Notes under the pieces: generated by a model | The model's input: the letters and a program-made list of their open reading frames with translations, nothing else | Database searches by the model: none | What the model was told of the DNA's origin: nothing | NCBI GenBank assembly: GCA_964501265.1 | Contig: CAZCSK010000013.1 | Location: forward strand, 1 to 54,015 | Direction of reading: 5' to 3' | Length of the DNA stretch: 54,015 nucleotides | From: CAZCSK01 sp964501265 | GTDB taxonomy: Bacteria; Actinomycetota; CADDZG01; JAHWKV01 | Position numbers and translations under genes: made by a program | In this document: positions 25,347 through 33,840 of the stretch, piece by piece | How the letters are laid out: each line of letters opens with the position of its first letter | Numbering within the stretch: position 1 is the first letter of the stretch

Positions 25347-26597
25347 ATGGAACTTCGCGAGGACATGGGACCGTTTGAGGCCGTCAATTACTTTTTTGAT
25401 ATCGCTGCGGATCAGAATAAATTGTCCGACTCCGAACGCTCCGTTCTGTCGGGCACCTATCGTGAGCTAAGGGTCCAGGTGACCCTCTGGCGAGACAACG
25501 GCGAACAAGAGGTGTTCGTGGGTTTTCGGGTACAGCACAACGCCGCGCGCGGCCCGTATAAGGGCGGGATTCGCTACCATCCAAGCGCGGTACTCGACGA
25601 AATCCGTGCCCTCGCTTCGCTAATGACTTGGAAAACTGCGATAGTCGATATTCCGTTCGGGGGGGCAAAGGGTGGCATAGAAGTCGATCCCAGCAAGATG
25701 TCGCTCGGGGAAGTCGAGCGCATGACCCGCACATACACATCGCAGATCGGACATGTTCTCGGCCCCCACCGCGACATCCCCGCTCCCGATGTCAACACCA
25801 ATGCTCGAACCATGGCGTGGATGATGGATCAATACGGCAAGACCCATGGCCACACCCCCGAGATCGTGACCGGCAAGCCGATTGCCCTCGGCGGTTCATA
25901 CGGACGGGAGGCAGCTACCGGCCGTGGGTGCGTAACTATCATGGACGAGGCTGCTCGCGACGCCGGTCTCGATCCGGCTGGCCTAACAGTGGCGATCCAG
26001 GGGTTCGGAAATGTAGGCTCTTGGGCCGCGCAGATCGCGCACGAAGCTGGCTACAAGGTCGTCGCGGTCTCTGACGTAAGCGGTGGTATATATAACGCGA
26101 ACGGAATCAACATCCCAAACCTCACTGGCTATCACACGGAGACCAAGATGGTTTCAGGTTTTCCTGGTGTTGAGGCCATCACCAATGATGAACTGCTGAC
26201 GCTTCCTGTGGACATCTTGATGCCGGCGGCGCTCGGAGAAGTGATCACCCTGAAGAACGCTGAGAAGATCGACTGCAAGATACTGATCGAAGCGGCCAAT
26301 CACCCCGTGATCCCGGTCGCCGACGCCCTCTTGAACGAGCGGGGCATCAAAGTGGTTCCAGACATTCTCGCCAATGCGGGCGGTGTGATCGTCAGTTACT
26401 TCGAATGGACACAGAACATCCAGCAGTTCCGGTGGGAGGAAGAAGAAGTGAATACTCGCCTGCGCCAACGGCTCGTCGCGGCTTACAGTCAAGTCAGGGA
26501 CTTCGCTAACAGCAAGAACACGACTCTGCGAGAGGCGGCATTCGCTGTTGCGGTTCAGCGCGTATCCGAAGCGGCCCATTTGCGAGGTTACGTTTGA
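25347..26597 (+). CDS. Glutamate dehydrogenase (Glu/Leu/Phe/Val dehydrogenase family)
   Basis: Oxidative deamination/reductive amination of glutamate, 416 aa hexameric type. 'ARGPYKGGIRYHP' has the substrate Lys, 'IPFGGAKGGIEVDP' the Lys/Gly loop, 'DIPAPDVNTN' the catalytic Asp region, and 'AIQGFGNVGSWAA' the NAD(P)-binding fold. AAGGAG precedes the ATG by 7 nt. The stop shares TTGA with the next aminotransferase, so amino-group transfer between the two enzymes is a reasonable idea (glutamate recycling). Confidence 0.93.
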   Translation: MELREDMGPFEAVNYFFDIAADQNKLSDSERSVLSGTYRELRVQVTLWRDNGEQEVFVGFRVQHNAARGPYKGGIRYHPSAVLDEIRALASLMTWKTAIVDIPFGGAKGGIEVDPSKMSLGEVERMTRTYTSQIGHVLGPHRDIPAPDVNTNARTMAWMMDQYGKTHGHTPEIVTGKPIALGGSYGREAATGRGCVTIMDEAARDAGLDPAGLTVAIQGFGNVGSWAAQIAHEAGYKVVAVSDVSGGIYNANGINIPNLTGYHTETKMVSGFPGVEAITNDELLTLPVDILMPAALGEVITLKNAEKIDCKILIEAANHPVIPVADALLNERGIKVVPDILANAGGVIVSYFEWTQNIQQFRWEEEEVNTRLRQRLVAAYSQVRDFANSKNTTLREAAFAVAVQRVSEAAHLRGYV

Positions 26598-27817
26598 CCG
26601 GCACAGTATCGAAGCGAATCGGTTCCCTCCAGGGAACCGTGCTGCCTCTCCTTGAGTTCGTCACCTCGTCCAGTTATGCCGGTCGCATGGGCGATCCTGA
26701 CATCGCCGACTTCGTCTTCGGCAATCCCCACGAAATGGCGCTCCCCGAATTCGCAGATGCTCTTAAGAAAGCCAGCGAACCGCAGGACAAAAATTGGTTC
26801 GCCTACAAGCGAAGCGAACCGGAAGCCACCTCGGTGGTCGCCAAGACTCTTCGAGAGATCCACGGGGCGCCCTTCGAAGATCATCACATCTTCATGACGA
26901 ATGGCGCATTCGCCGCGCTGACAGTCGCGCTGTCCGCGATCTGCGACCCAGGTGATGAGGTGATCTTTTTCAGCCCACCATGGTTCTTTTACGAAGCGCT
27001 CATAGTGGACAAAGGCGCGACGCCCGTGCGAGTTCGGGTGGATGCGAACACGTTCGATCTCGATCTCGCCGCAGTCGAGGCGGCACTCACCGAGCGAACG
27101 CGAGCCATCATCGTGAACTCTCCGAACAATCCGACGGGAAAGATTTACCCGGAATCCACTCTCCGCGCGTTGGGTGAGATGTTGACAGAGGCATCCAAGA
27201 AGAATGGGCGCCCGATCTACTTACTGTCGGATGAGGCATACGGCCGGATTGTGTTCGACGACAACCAGTTTGTTAGCCCGGCCCTTCACTACGACAACTC
27301 CTTCCTCATCTACACCTACGCCAAGACCCTTCTGACCCCAGGCCAGCGGATCGGTTACATCGCAACATCTCCAGCAATGGAAAATTTGGCCGAGATGACG
27401 GGCGCTCTCTTCTTGGCCCAGACCCTGGCGGGCTGGGCATTTCCAAACGCTCTCCTTCAACATGCCCTTGCGGACATCGAAGACCTGTCCATCGACATAG
27501 AGGGGCTTCAGTCTCGTCGCGACAAGATGGTTGGGGCACTTCGCAGCTACGGTTACGATGTCCACTCGCCTGAGGGGACCTTTTATCTCCTTCCGCGCTC
27601 GCCGATCCCCGACGATGTTGCCTTTACCGAGCGCCTGGCGACACTTGGAGTGTTCGTGCTGCCTGGCACAGTGGTCGAGATGCCCGGTTACTTCCGCATC
27701 TCCCTAACGGCCAACGACGAGATGGTTGAACGAGGGCTGGAAGGTTTTCGCGACGCAATTGGCCCTCGCTATAGACAAGGCAGCGAAAAACCTGCACACT
27801 CGATGTCAGTGAAGTGA
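26594..27817 (+). CDS. Class I/II aminotransferase
   Basis: PLP fold-type I enzyme, 407 aa. 'VNSPNNPTGKIYP' and 'LSDEAYGRI' bind the cofactor; the PLP Lys is in 'TYAKTLLTPGQRIGY'; the C-terminal Arg is in 'YFRISLTAN'. TTG start overlapping the gdh stop (TTGA) implies coupling, so the amino donor/acceptor is probably glutamate/2-oxoglutarate. Specific substrate not evident. Confidence 0.88.
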   Translation: MTGTVSKRIGSLQGTVLPLLEFVTSSSYAGRMGDPDIADFVFGNPHEMALPEFADALKKASEPQDKNWFAYKRSEPEATSVVAKTLREIHGAPFEDHHIFMTNGAFAALTVALSAICDPGDEVIFFSPPWFFYEALIVDKGATPVRVRVDANTFDLDLAAVEAALTERTRAIIVNSPNNPTGKIYPESTLRALGEMLTEASKKNGRPIYLLSDEAYGRIVFDDNQFVSPALHYDNSFLIYTYAKTLLTPGQRIGYIATSPAMENLAEMTGALFLAQTLAGWAFPNALLQHALADIEDLSIDIEGLQSRRDKMVGALRSYGYDVHSPEGTFYLLPRSPIPDDVAFTERLATLGVFVLPGTVVEMPGYFRISLTANDEMVERGLEGFRDAIGPRYRQGSEKPAHSMSVK

Positions 27818-27877
27818 CGAAACAAGGGAGTTCCAGCGAAGCGCCGAACTCAGAACAGATTTTGAGGGAGGCTTCAC

Positions 27878-27967
27878 TTGAGGGCTCACGTAAAGAAAAT
27901 TGCTATGGCACTGCTCGCATTGGCTGCACTGCTAATTGCCGGTGGTGGAAGTGCCAACTGGGGATAA
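27878..27967 (+). CDS. 29-aa signal-peptide-like small protein upstream of a histidine kinase
   Basis: TTG start preceded by GGGAGG with 7 nt spacing. The product is a short basic N-terminus (RAHVKK), a hydrophobic core 'IAMALLALAALLIA' and the tail 'GGGSANWG', ending in TAA three nt before the ATG of the histidine kinase. This is the shape of a secreted or membrane-inserted peptide: if cut after the core, a tail of about 5-8 residues would remain. A Rho-independent terminator follows at 27984-28014. It may be a peptide signal for the kinase, a leader peptide for attenuation, or both. I recognise no family; it is too short for standard gene calls. Confidence 0.6.
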   Translation: MRAHVKKIAMALLALAALLIAGGGSANWG

Positions 27968-27970
27968 CCC

Positions 27971-29344
27971 ATGACTCATAGAGAAGAGAGCCGGAATAGC
28001 CGCCGGCTCTTTTCTCGTTTTGGGGATCCCCCCTTGTTCCTCGCCTATGCCGTGTCAGTCATAGCCGCGAACGCGTTGATCGCATTGTCCAGCTATAAGC
28101 GACATCCGCTGAATGATCCTGGCTGGAAGGCAGCCATTCCATGGATAATCTTTTGCGCGCTGGCCAACCTGCTCCCAGTTCCCTCTTTCGGCAAGATTTC
28201 GATTTCGATGAGCAGCCCCGTCAACATCGCCATCGCCTACTTGTTTCCTCCGTGGATGGCAGTGGCGATCGTTTTTGTCGGATCCATTTCTGAATGGGAG
28301 ACCAAGAGGAAGACGACTCCGATCCACGCCATCTTCAACCGAAGTCAGCTAGCACTAGCCGCGGGCCTTAGTTCCACAATCTTTTGGATTTCAGACCGCC
28401 CGACCACCAATCTTGCTCTCATTCTGCCCGGACTGGTTGCCTACGAATCCAACCTTCTATTTGTGGCACTCGCAGAACGCACCGTGAGGGGAAAGCCAAC
28501 CGTTGCCGTGCTCAAGGACCTTCTGCCTCCTGGCTTCGGGGCAGTGGTCTACCTCTTCCAAGGCGTCCTCGGCATCGTTTATGCGCTCGTTTATAGAGCC
28601 GTCGGTTGGTGGGCGGTGGGACTCCTGCTTCTACCGCTCATCCTTTCAAGGGGGGCCTTGAAGGTTTCTCGCGATCTCGAAAAGGCCGAGCGCGAAGGGC
28701 GCATGCTGGCCGACAAACTGATAGATGAGCGCGAACGCGAACGCACCCGAATAGCCAGTGACATACACGATGGCGTTCTGCAGGAACTTGCGGCCCTGCA
28801 TCTGCAGGCCGACAATCTGGTCACGGCCCTGAACCAAGGCGATGCCGATCTGGTCATGAGAATCGCCGGCAAAACCAAAGAAGGCGTCGGCAAGGCAATC
28901 ACGGATCTGCGAAGCGCGATTGCGAACCTCCAGCGAGCGTCGCTCGAGGAAGGCGGCTTGGTGCCAACCATCGAGAAGTACGTACGAGCGTTTCGAGCAG
29001 AAACGGGTATCGAAGTCGAAGTCCATCCAAACGGGATGTCCGGTACGCAGATCCCTCAATCAGTCGGGCTGCTGGTGTATGAATGCTGCCAGGAAGCCTT
29101 CACAAACGTCGCACGCCATTCAGGGGCAACGCGAGTGCGAGTCGAACTGGGACTGGACGGAAATGCCTTTCAGATGAAAGTCATAGATAACGGCAACTGG
29201 ACCGACAAGCCGCGGGGTCGCGCGGGCCTGGGTCTCAATCTGACTCGCGACAAGGTTGCGTTGGCAGGCGGAGGCTTTTTTGTGCAGCGCGCGGGTGATC
29301 AGACCGAGGCAGTACTCAACCTGCCGCTTCGGACCGAGCAATGA
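27971..29344 (+). CDS. Membrane histidine kinase, NarL/DesK type (HisKA_3)
   Basis: A 457-aa sensor. Residues about 15-235 contain six or so membrane segments with hardly any extracytoplasmic loop, as in sensors of membrane state or hydrophobic peptides. 'RTRIASDIHDGVLQEL' is the H-box with the phosphorylated His; 'YECCQEAFTNVARHSGATRV' the N-box; 'VIDNGNW' and 'GRAGLGLNLTRDKVAL' the G-boxes. ATGA overlap with the response regulator defines its partner. The first codons overlap a terminator hairpin, so translation or readthrough may control its expression; TTG 28034 beyond the hairpin is an alternative start. Confidence 0.9.
   Translation: MTHREESRNSRRLFSRFGDPPLFLAYAVSVIAANALIALSSYKRHPLNDPGWKAAIPWIIFCALANLLPVPSFGKISISMSSPVNIAIAYLFPPWMAVAIVFVGSISEWETKRKTTPIHAIFNRSQLALAAGLSSTIFWISDRPTTNLALILPGLVAYESNLLFVALAERTVRGKPTVAVLKDLLPPGFGAVVYLFQGVLGIVYALVYRAVGWWAVGLLLLPLILSRGALKVSRDLEKAEREGRMLADKLIDERERERTRIASDIHDGVLQELAALHLQADNLVTALNQGDADLVMRIAGKTKEGVGKAITDLRSAIANLQRASLEEGGLVPTIEKYVRAFRAETGIEVEVHPNGMSGTQIPQSVGLLVYECCQEAFTNVARHSGATRVRVELGLDGNAFQMKVIDNGNWTDKPRGRAGLGLNLTRDKVALAGGGFFVQRAGDQTEAVLNLPLRTEQ
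27984..28014 (+). terminator. Rho-independent terminator/attenuator at the kinase start
   Basis: Perfect stem AGAGCCGG (27987-27994) / CCGGCTCT (28003-28010), extendable by three pairs on the outer side, 8-nt loop AATAGCCG, then TTTTCTCGTTTT. It begins 17 nt after the stop of the 29-aa peptide and lies within the first codons of the histidine kinase, so most transcripts of the peptide could end here. Confidence 0.75.
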
Positions 29345-29979
29345 CCACTCGGATCGCTATCGTCGAAGACCACAAGGTCGTCGCCGAGGCCCTCTCCACC
29401 ATGCTGTCCCTCGTCGAAGGGTTCGAGGTGGTCGGCCGGACTTCCTCGGGAAGCGAGGCCCTGGCCCTAGTTGAAAGCACCGACCCAGACGTGATTCTCA
29501 TGGACATCAACCTGGAAGGACTCAACGGTATCGAAGCCACACGAGAGATCTTGAAGAAAAGGCCGGATTCGAGAATCTTGATCTTGAGCATGCACGACGA
29601 CCATCTGACCGTGACGAGCGCAGTGGCGGCTGGCGCGGCCGGCTTCTTGCCCAAAAACGTCGAGCGCGAGGAACTCGTAACCGCCATCAAAGCCATCGCC
29701 CAGGGGAAGGGATTCCTCGCCCCCGAAGTCACCCGGCCATTCCTCTCGCGTATAGGGGGCCTGGCCGACGAGATTTCCGCGCGCGTGCGCCTTACAGATC
29801 GCGAGCGCGAGGTCCTGGAGGAACTCGCGCAAGGCAAGAGCACACGGGAAATGGCAGAGTCCTTGGTTGTGGCGGAGGAGACCATCAAGACGCACCTCAC
29901 GCACATTTATCAAAAATTGGGAGTCAGCGATCGAGTCCAGGCAGTCGCTCTTGCGCTGCGCCAAGGATTGGTCCGATAG
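29341..29979 (+). CDS. NarL/LuxR-type response regulator
   Basis: A 212-aa regulator paired with the upstream kinase (ATGA overlap). Receiver domain 'IAIVEDHKVVAEAL' with acidic pocket, phospho-Asp in 'DVILMDINLEGLNG' and Lys in 'GFLPKNV'; LuxR helix-turn-helix 'LTDREREVLEELAQGKSTRE' and 'TIKTHLTHIYQKLGVSDR'. Targets unknown; the operon upstream region is the first place to look. Confidence 0.93.
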   Translation: MTTRIAIVEDHKVVAEALSTMLSLVEGFEVVGRTSSGSEALALVESTDPDVILMDINLEGLNGIEATREILKKRPDSRILILSMHDDHLTVTSAVAAGAAGFLPKNVEREELVTAIKAIAQGKGFLAPEVTRPFLSRIGGLADEISARVRLTDREREVLEELAQGKSTREMAESLVVAEETIKTHLTHIYQKLGVSDRVQAVALALRQGLVR

Positions 29980-30013
29980 GCCGCGGGCGCTGTTCGATAG
30001 CCGCGGGCGCTGT
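29974..30013. repeat. Short tandem repeat between regulator and GNAT gene
   Basis: Two copies of GATAG-CCGCGGGCGCTGT in tandem (one with an extra G), starting at the stop codon of the response regulator. Local duplication; no further structure seen. Confidence 0.6.
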
Positions 30014-30017
30014 CGGC

Positions 30018-30023
30018 TAGAAT
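30018..30023 (+). promoter_or_regulatory. Probable -10 of a leaderless promoter for the double-GNAT gene
   Basis: TAGAAT ends 10 nt before ATG 30034; no ribosome site is visible, so transcription probably begins within a few nt of the start codon. Confidence 0.4.
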
Positions 30024-30033
30024 CCTTTTCATC

Positions 30034-31086
30034 ATGACCGATTCCTATTCACCTGTGGAGTTCAAACCGAAGAAGGCCACCCGCGAGGAGTGGGATCTTT
30101 ATCACGCCTACCGCAGGATTCGTCATCAAGACACCCGGCCAGACGATCCGGTCACACCCGACGAACTAGTCGAAAAGAGCATGAAGCGCGACGATCCGTT
30201 CGGGGAAAACAAGACCTTCGTGATCATTTCGGATGGACGGATCGTTTCAGGTTTCGGGGCGGGTGTAATGAAATCGAACGCTCCGGGTTACGAATCGAAC
30301 AAGCAGTACCTGTGGGGCGGCGGGGGGGTTCTGACTGACTACCGGCGCAAGGGCATCGGAACGATTTGGCTGAGCAAAGCCCACGAACTCATGACCGAAT
30401 GGGACCGAAGCGTATGGACAATTTGGGGAGTGGAAGAAGACGATGGTCACGCCTTCATGAAGACCTTAGGCGCAGAACAAAAAGTCTTGTTCGCCGAAAA
30501 CCGACTCGACTTCCGTAAGGTCGACTGGGACCTGGTCGCCCGATGGATCGACGAGGGGATATCCCGCAACGCAGACGTCAAACTCGAAATGTTTGAGGAC
30601 CGCGTACCCGAAGACTTCTACGAGGAGTACTCGCCGATCTTGTCGGAGTTGCTGAACACCATGCCTTTCGATGACCTCGATCACGGAGAGATTGTGATCA
30701 CACCCGAGACCATGCGCGATGATCAGGAACGCTTTGACGATGTGGGCAGAAAAATCCACACTCTAGTCGCTCGCCTGCCAGACGGCCGGTTGGCCGGAAT
30801 GACCGACGTGGGCTGGAATTCAGCCAAGCCCAACTACATCGACCAAAGATTCACCGGCGTACATCCAGACGCACGAGGGCGTGGGCTGGGAAAGTTGACG
30901 AAGGCCTACATGCTCAATTTCCTAAAAGCGCGCTACGAGGACATCTGGTGGGTCGTGACGGGAAACGCCGAGTCAAACGCCCCCATGCTCGCAATCAACA
31001 AGGCTCTTGGATTCTTTCAATACAAGCTGGCGGGAACCTATCAGATATCAAGGGACGATCTCGCAAAGTATCTAGCCTCGGCGTGA
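30034..31086 (+). CDS. Tandem GNAT-fold N-acetyltransferase
   Basis: A 350-aa protein with two GNAT domains. The acetyl-CoA loop of the first is 'LTDYRRKGIGTIW' (near 108), of the second 'VHPDARGRGLGKLTK' (near 285). The pattern resembles mycothiol-synthase-like double GNATs and other actinobacterial acetyltransferases, but key substrate features cannot be judged. Acts probably on a small amine in the cytosol. Followed after 13 nt by an MFS transporter, so export or resistance linked to acetylation is possible. Confidence 0.82.
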   Translation: MTDSYSPVEFKPKKATREEWDLYHAYRRIRHQDTRPDDPVTPDELVEKSMKRDDPFGENKTFVIISDGRIVSGFGAGVMKSNAPGYESNKQYLWGGGGVLTDYRRKGIGTIWLSKAHELMTEWDRSVWTIWGVEEDDGHAFMKTLGAEQKVLFAENRLDFRKVDWDLVARWIDEGISRNADVKLEMFEDRVPEDFYEEYSPILSELLNTMPFDDLDHGEIVITPETMRDDQERFDDVGRKIHTLVARLPDGRLAGMTDVGWNSAKPNYIDQRFTGVHPDARGRGLGKLTKAYMLNFLKARYEDIWWVVTGNAESNAPMLAINKALGFFQYKLAGTYQISRDDLAKYLASA

Positions 31087-31099
31087 AAGAATCCGGTGC

Positions 31100-32365
31100 G
31101 TGAGCACCGAGATCGTTCCATCGAACCTGACGTCGACTAAGCGCCAACTGGCGCTGGCTATCTTCTTCGCTGGATATGCGTCTGCAATTAGCGTCGTGTC
31201 GCTAGAGGATCTGGCCGAATCATTCGGGGTCAGCGGGCAAGCCACCGCCGCCCAGAGGCCGACCGCGGCCATCGGGCTAGGTTCAATCCTGGCTCTTGCC
31301 CTCTGTCGCTTGGCGGATCAAAAAGGGCGCCGGAAGTTGCTCCTCTTCTCGATGGTCGCCGCGTCCATCTTCACGGGACTTACGGCGATGGCCGGCAGCA
31401 TCACCGTCTTCACTCTCCTGCAATTGGTGGCTCGGGCATTCCTCTCGGCTCAGTTCATTTTGGCCGTGACGGTTCTGGTCGAGGAATTCCCTCCCCACCG
31501 TCGCGGAGGCGCGGTCGGAGCGGTCATGGCTTGCGGGGCACTGGGTCTCCCCGCGGCGGCAGGGCTCCATTCGGCCCTTGCCGACAGTGTGCTGGGATGG
31601 CGCGCTCTTTACCTCATCGGCCTTGCTCCCTTGATACTTGCGCCCATCATCAGAACTCACTTCAAAGAAACCCGCCGGTGGCTCGACATTGCAGGCAAGT
31701 CTCACGGACTAAAACGACGAGCTGATCTACTTCCAATCATGCAATCGGGCGCCGCCTTTTTCCTCACCAGCTTCGCTGTGTTCGCAGCCGCAGGATGGTG
31801 GTCGTTCTACGCCACAAACGAACGCCACTTCACCACGCGCACCATGACATTGCTCCTAGCCGTCGCATATCCGTCAGGAGTTTTGGGCTACTTCGTGTCG
31901 GGCCGCCTTCAAGATTCGTGGGGCAGGAGAAAAACCGGGACATTGTTCATGCCGGTGGCGACCGTCTCTGGCATCGCCGCGTTCCAGGCGACCACGCCAG
32001 GAATGATGCTCGGCCCGCTTGTACTTGCATCATTTTTCGGATTCGGCATCTCCCCACTTTTGAGCACTGTTGTTGCTGAAGCGTTTCCAACCGGGGCACG
32101 AGCATACGCGCTGGGGCTGGCCCGGTCGGGTTTCGGGACGCTTGGAGCCATCCTCGGCCCAATCGTCGTTGGGATTGTCACCGAAGTCGGCCAAGCGCGG
32201 GGGCTCACGGGGTTGTCGGACCTTGGAGATGGCGTTTCGGTAGCGGCTCTTGCCCTAATACCGGCTCTTTTTCTTTTACGGAGTCTGCCCGAAACCGGGG
32301 GCCGCGAACTGGAGAGCATCACTCAGGCCGCATCCGCCGAGCGCTTCGAGCTATTTCACCCTTGA
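31100..32365 (+). CDS. MFS transporter
   Basis: A 421-aa membrane protein with about 12 predicted helices. 'RLADQKGRRKLLLFSM' after helix 2 and 'GRLQDSWGRRKTG' after helix 8 are the MFS loop motifs; layout resembles the sugar/organic-acid permease subfamily. GTG start is 13 nt after the GNAT stop. Substrate unknown. Confidence 0.85.
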   Translation: MSTEIVPSNLTSTKRQLALAIFFAGYASAISVVSLEDLAESFGVSGQATAAQRPTAAIGLGSILALALCRLADQKGRRKLLLFSMVAASIFTGLTAMAGSITVFTLLQLVARAFLSAQFILAVTVLVEEFPPHRRGGAVGAVMACGALGLPAAAGLHSALADSVLGWRALYLIGLAPLILAPIIRTHFKETRRWLDIAGKSHGLKRRADLLPIMQSGAAFFLTSFAVFAAAGWWSFYATNERHFTTRTMTLLLAVAYPSGVLGYFVSGRLQDSWGRRKTGTLFMPVATVSGIAAFQATTPGMMLGPLVLASFFGFGISPLLSTVVAEAFPTGARAYALGLARSGFGTLGAILGPIVVGIVTEVGQARGLTGLSDLGDGVSVAALALIPALFLLRSLPETGGRELESITQAASAERFELFHP

Positions 32366-32384
32366 GAACTCGCCAAAGAACCGA

Positions 32385-33809
32385 TCAGGGGCTGACCGCG
32401 ATCTCGGTATCGGACGGGGTGACTTGCGCGGAAGTTTCAGACGCCGCCTTCTCCAACTCCTTGATCGACTCGTCGATGAATCCCGCAAGCAACTGAAGAT
32501 CAGGATGTGCATCGCGATCGGCGTTCAGCCCAAAGAAAATGCCTTCGTTGTATGAAGTCACACCAATCGCCAGTGTCTGGCCCCGCGACAACGGGATCAC
32601 CGCATAGGGCTCGAGCATCTTCTGTCCGCATGAGTAAAGGGGCACTTGAGGCCCGGGCACGTTCGAGATAACGAGATTCATGAGTCGCGCGCGGTTTCCC
32701 ACGCGAGCCGCCAACGAGTGAAGAGTTGCTGGCATCCAGCTTGTGGCGTTGACCAGTAATTCCGCTCCAACGGCCGCGCTAGAGTCCTTGATCCCCGCCA
32801 TTTGATCGTGGATCAGTTTCAACCGGTCAAATGCCCCCATCTTGCCGATGGGAAGATCCGGAAATACGGCCGCGATCTCGTTTCCGAGTGCCCCTTTGCG
32901 CGAGTCATCTCGGACACTCACAGGTACCATCGTGCGCAGGGTCCTTGCTTCGGTCACTTCGTCTCGCGAACGGAAGAGTTTGCCGAGTGCATCAGCGCAG
33001 ACAGAAAGAATAACGTCGTTTACAGTCGCTCCGGCCGAATTCTTGATGTCCTTAATGGTCTGCAATGTACTGCGCACGAAGGCGTAACGACGGTGAAGCC
33101 CGGGCCCAGTATTGAGCGGCGACGGCTTCGCCGGATTGATCGCAGTGGCCGCGGTGGACGCCACAGCGCGGAGTCCATCGCCGAGACCTTTCGCGATGAT
33201 GCCTGGAGCGGATGCTGCGCTTCTAAGAGTTCGCGACAAGTTCATGAGTTCACCGGCCTGAGAGGTCACAGCCTTCCTTAGCAGTTGCTGGCCAGAGGGC
33301 AGAGGCGTCGCCTTTTTCGTCTTCGGCGCCTCGTAGGCTTGGCCCTGCGGAGTGAAGTCGAAAAGTACCGTCGCAAGGTCCATAGTGGCAAGCCCATCGA
33401 TCATGGCGTGATGCGTCTTGGTGACAAACGCCGAGCGGCCATGCTCCAGTCCGTTGATGTAATACATCTCCCACAAGGGCCTGCTGCGATCGAGTGGACG
33501 AGATATCAGCCTCGACGCGTATTCGCAGAGTTGCTCATCGGTCCCGGGCGCCGGAAGTGCCGCATGTCGCAAGTGAAACGATAGATCAAAGTTGGGATCC
33601 TCGACCCAGTAGGGGCGACCAATACCGAACGGAACTTCAGCAATGCGCTGTGTGAACCTCGGTACAAGGTGAAGCCTCGAGCGAATGGTCTCGTAAACGT
33701 TATGGAAATCGGCGGCGCCTTCGAGCAGGACCACTCCGGCTGTGTGCATTGGACTGTTAGGTTTTTCGATGCTGAGAAACATGGTATCGAGAGCGGAAAG
33801 CTGTTGCAT
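32385..33809 (-). CDS. Wax ester synthase / diacylglycerol acyltransferase (WS/DGAT)
   Basis: Transfers an acyl group from acyl-CoA to fatty alcohol or diacylglycerol to make storage lipid. 'MQQLSALDTMFLSIE' is the standard N-terminus; the catalytic HHxxxDG is 'THHAMIDGLATM' (near 137); 'VNDVILSVCADAL' and 'ISNVPGPQVPLYSCG' are further family motifs. 474 aa is normal. Divergent from an MFS gene with only 31 bp between the two start codons, so the two promoters must overlap. Typical of actinobacteria that store triacylglycerol. Confidence 0.94.
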   Translation of the reverse strand: MQQLSALDTMFLSIEKPNSPMHTAGVVLLEGAADFHNVYETIRSRLHLVPRFTQRIAEVPFGIGRPYWVEDPNFDLSFHLRHAALPAPGTDEQLCEYASRLISRPLDRSRPLWEMYYINGLEHGRSAFVTKTHHAMIDGLATMDLATVLFDFTPQGQAYEAPKTKKATPLPSGQQLLRKAVTSQAGELMNLSRTLRSAASAPGIIAKGLGDGLRAVASTAATAINPAKPSPLNTGPGLHRRYAFVRSTLQTIKDIKNSAGATVNDVILSVCADALGKLFRSRDEVTEARTLRTMVPVSVRDDSRKGALGNEIAAVFPDLPIGKMGAFDRLKLIHDQMAGIKDSSAAVGAELLVNATSWMPATLHSLAARVGNRARLMNLVISNVPGPQVPLYSCGQKMLEPYAVIPLSRGQTLAIGVTSYNEGIFFGLNADRDAHPDLQLLAGFIDESIKELEKAASETSAQVTPSDTEIAVSP

Positions 33810-33840
33810 TTTTAGAGACTCTATCCCTTACCATTCGCAG

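Noticed and set aside
25640..25680. TTCGGGGGGGC in gdh as a further copy of the palindromic element
   Set aside because: It encodes the conserved FGGAKGG loop of glutamate dehydrogenases and lacks the other element blocks.
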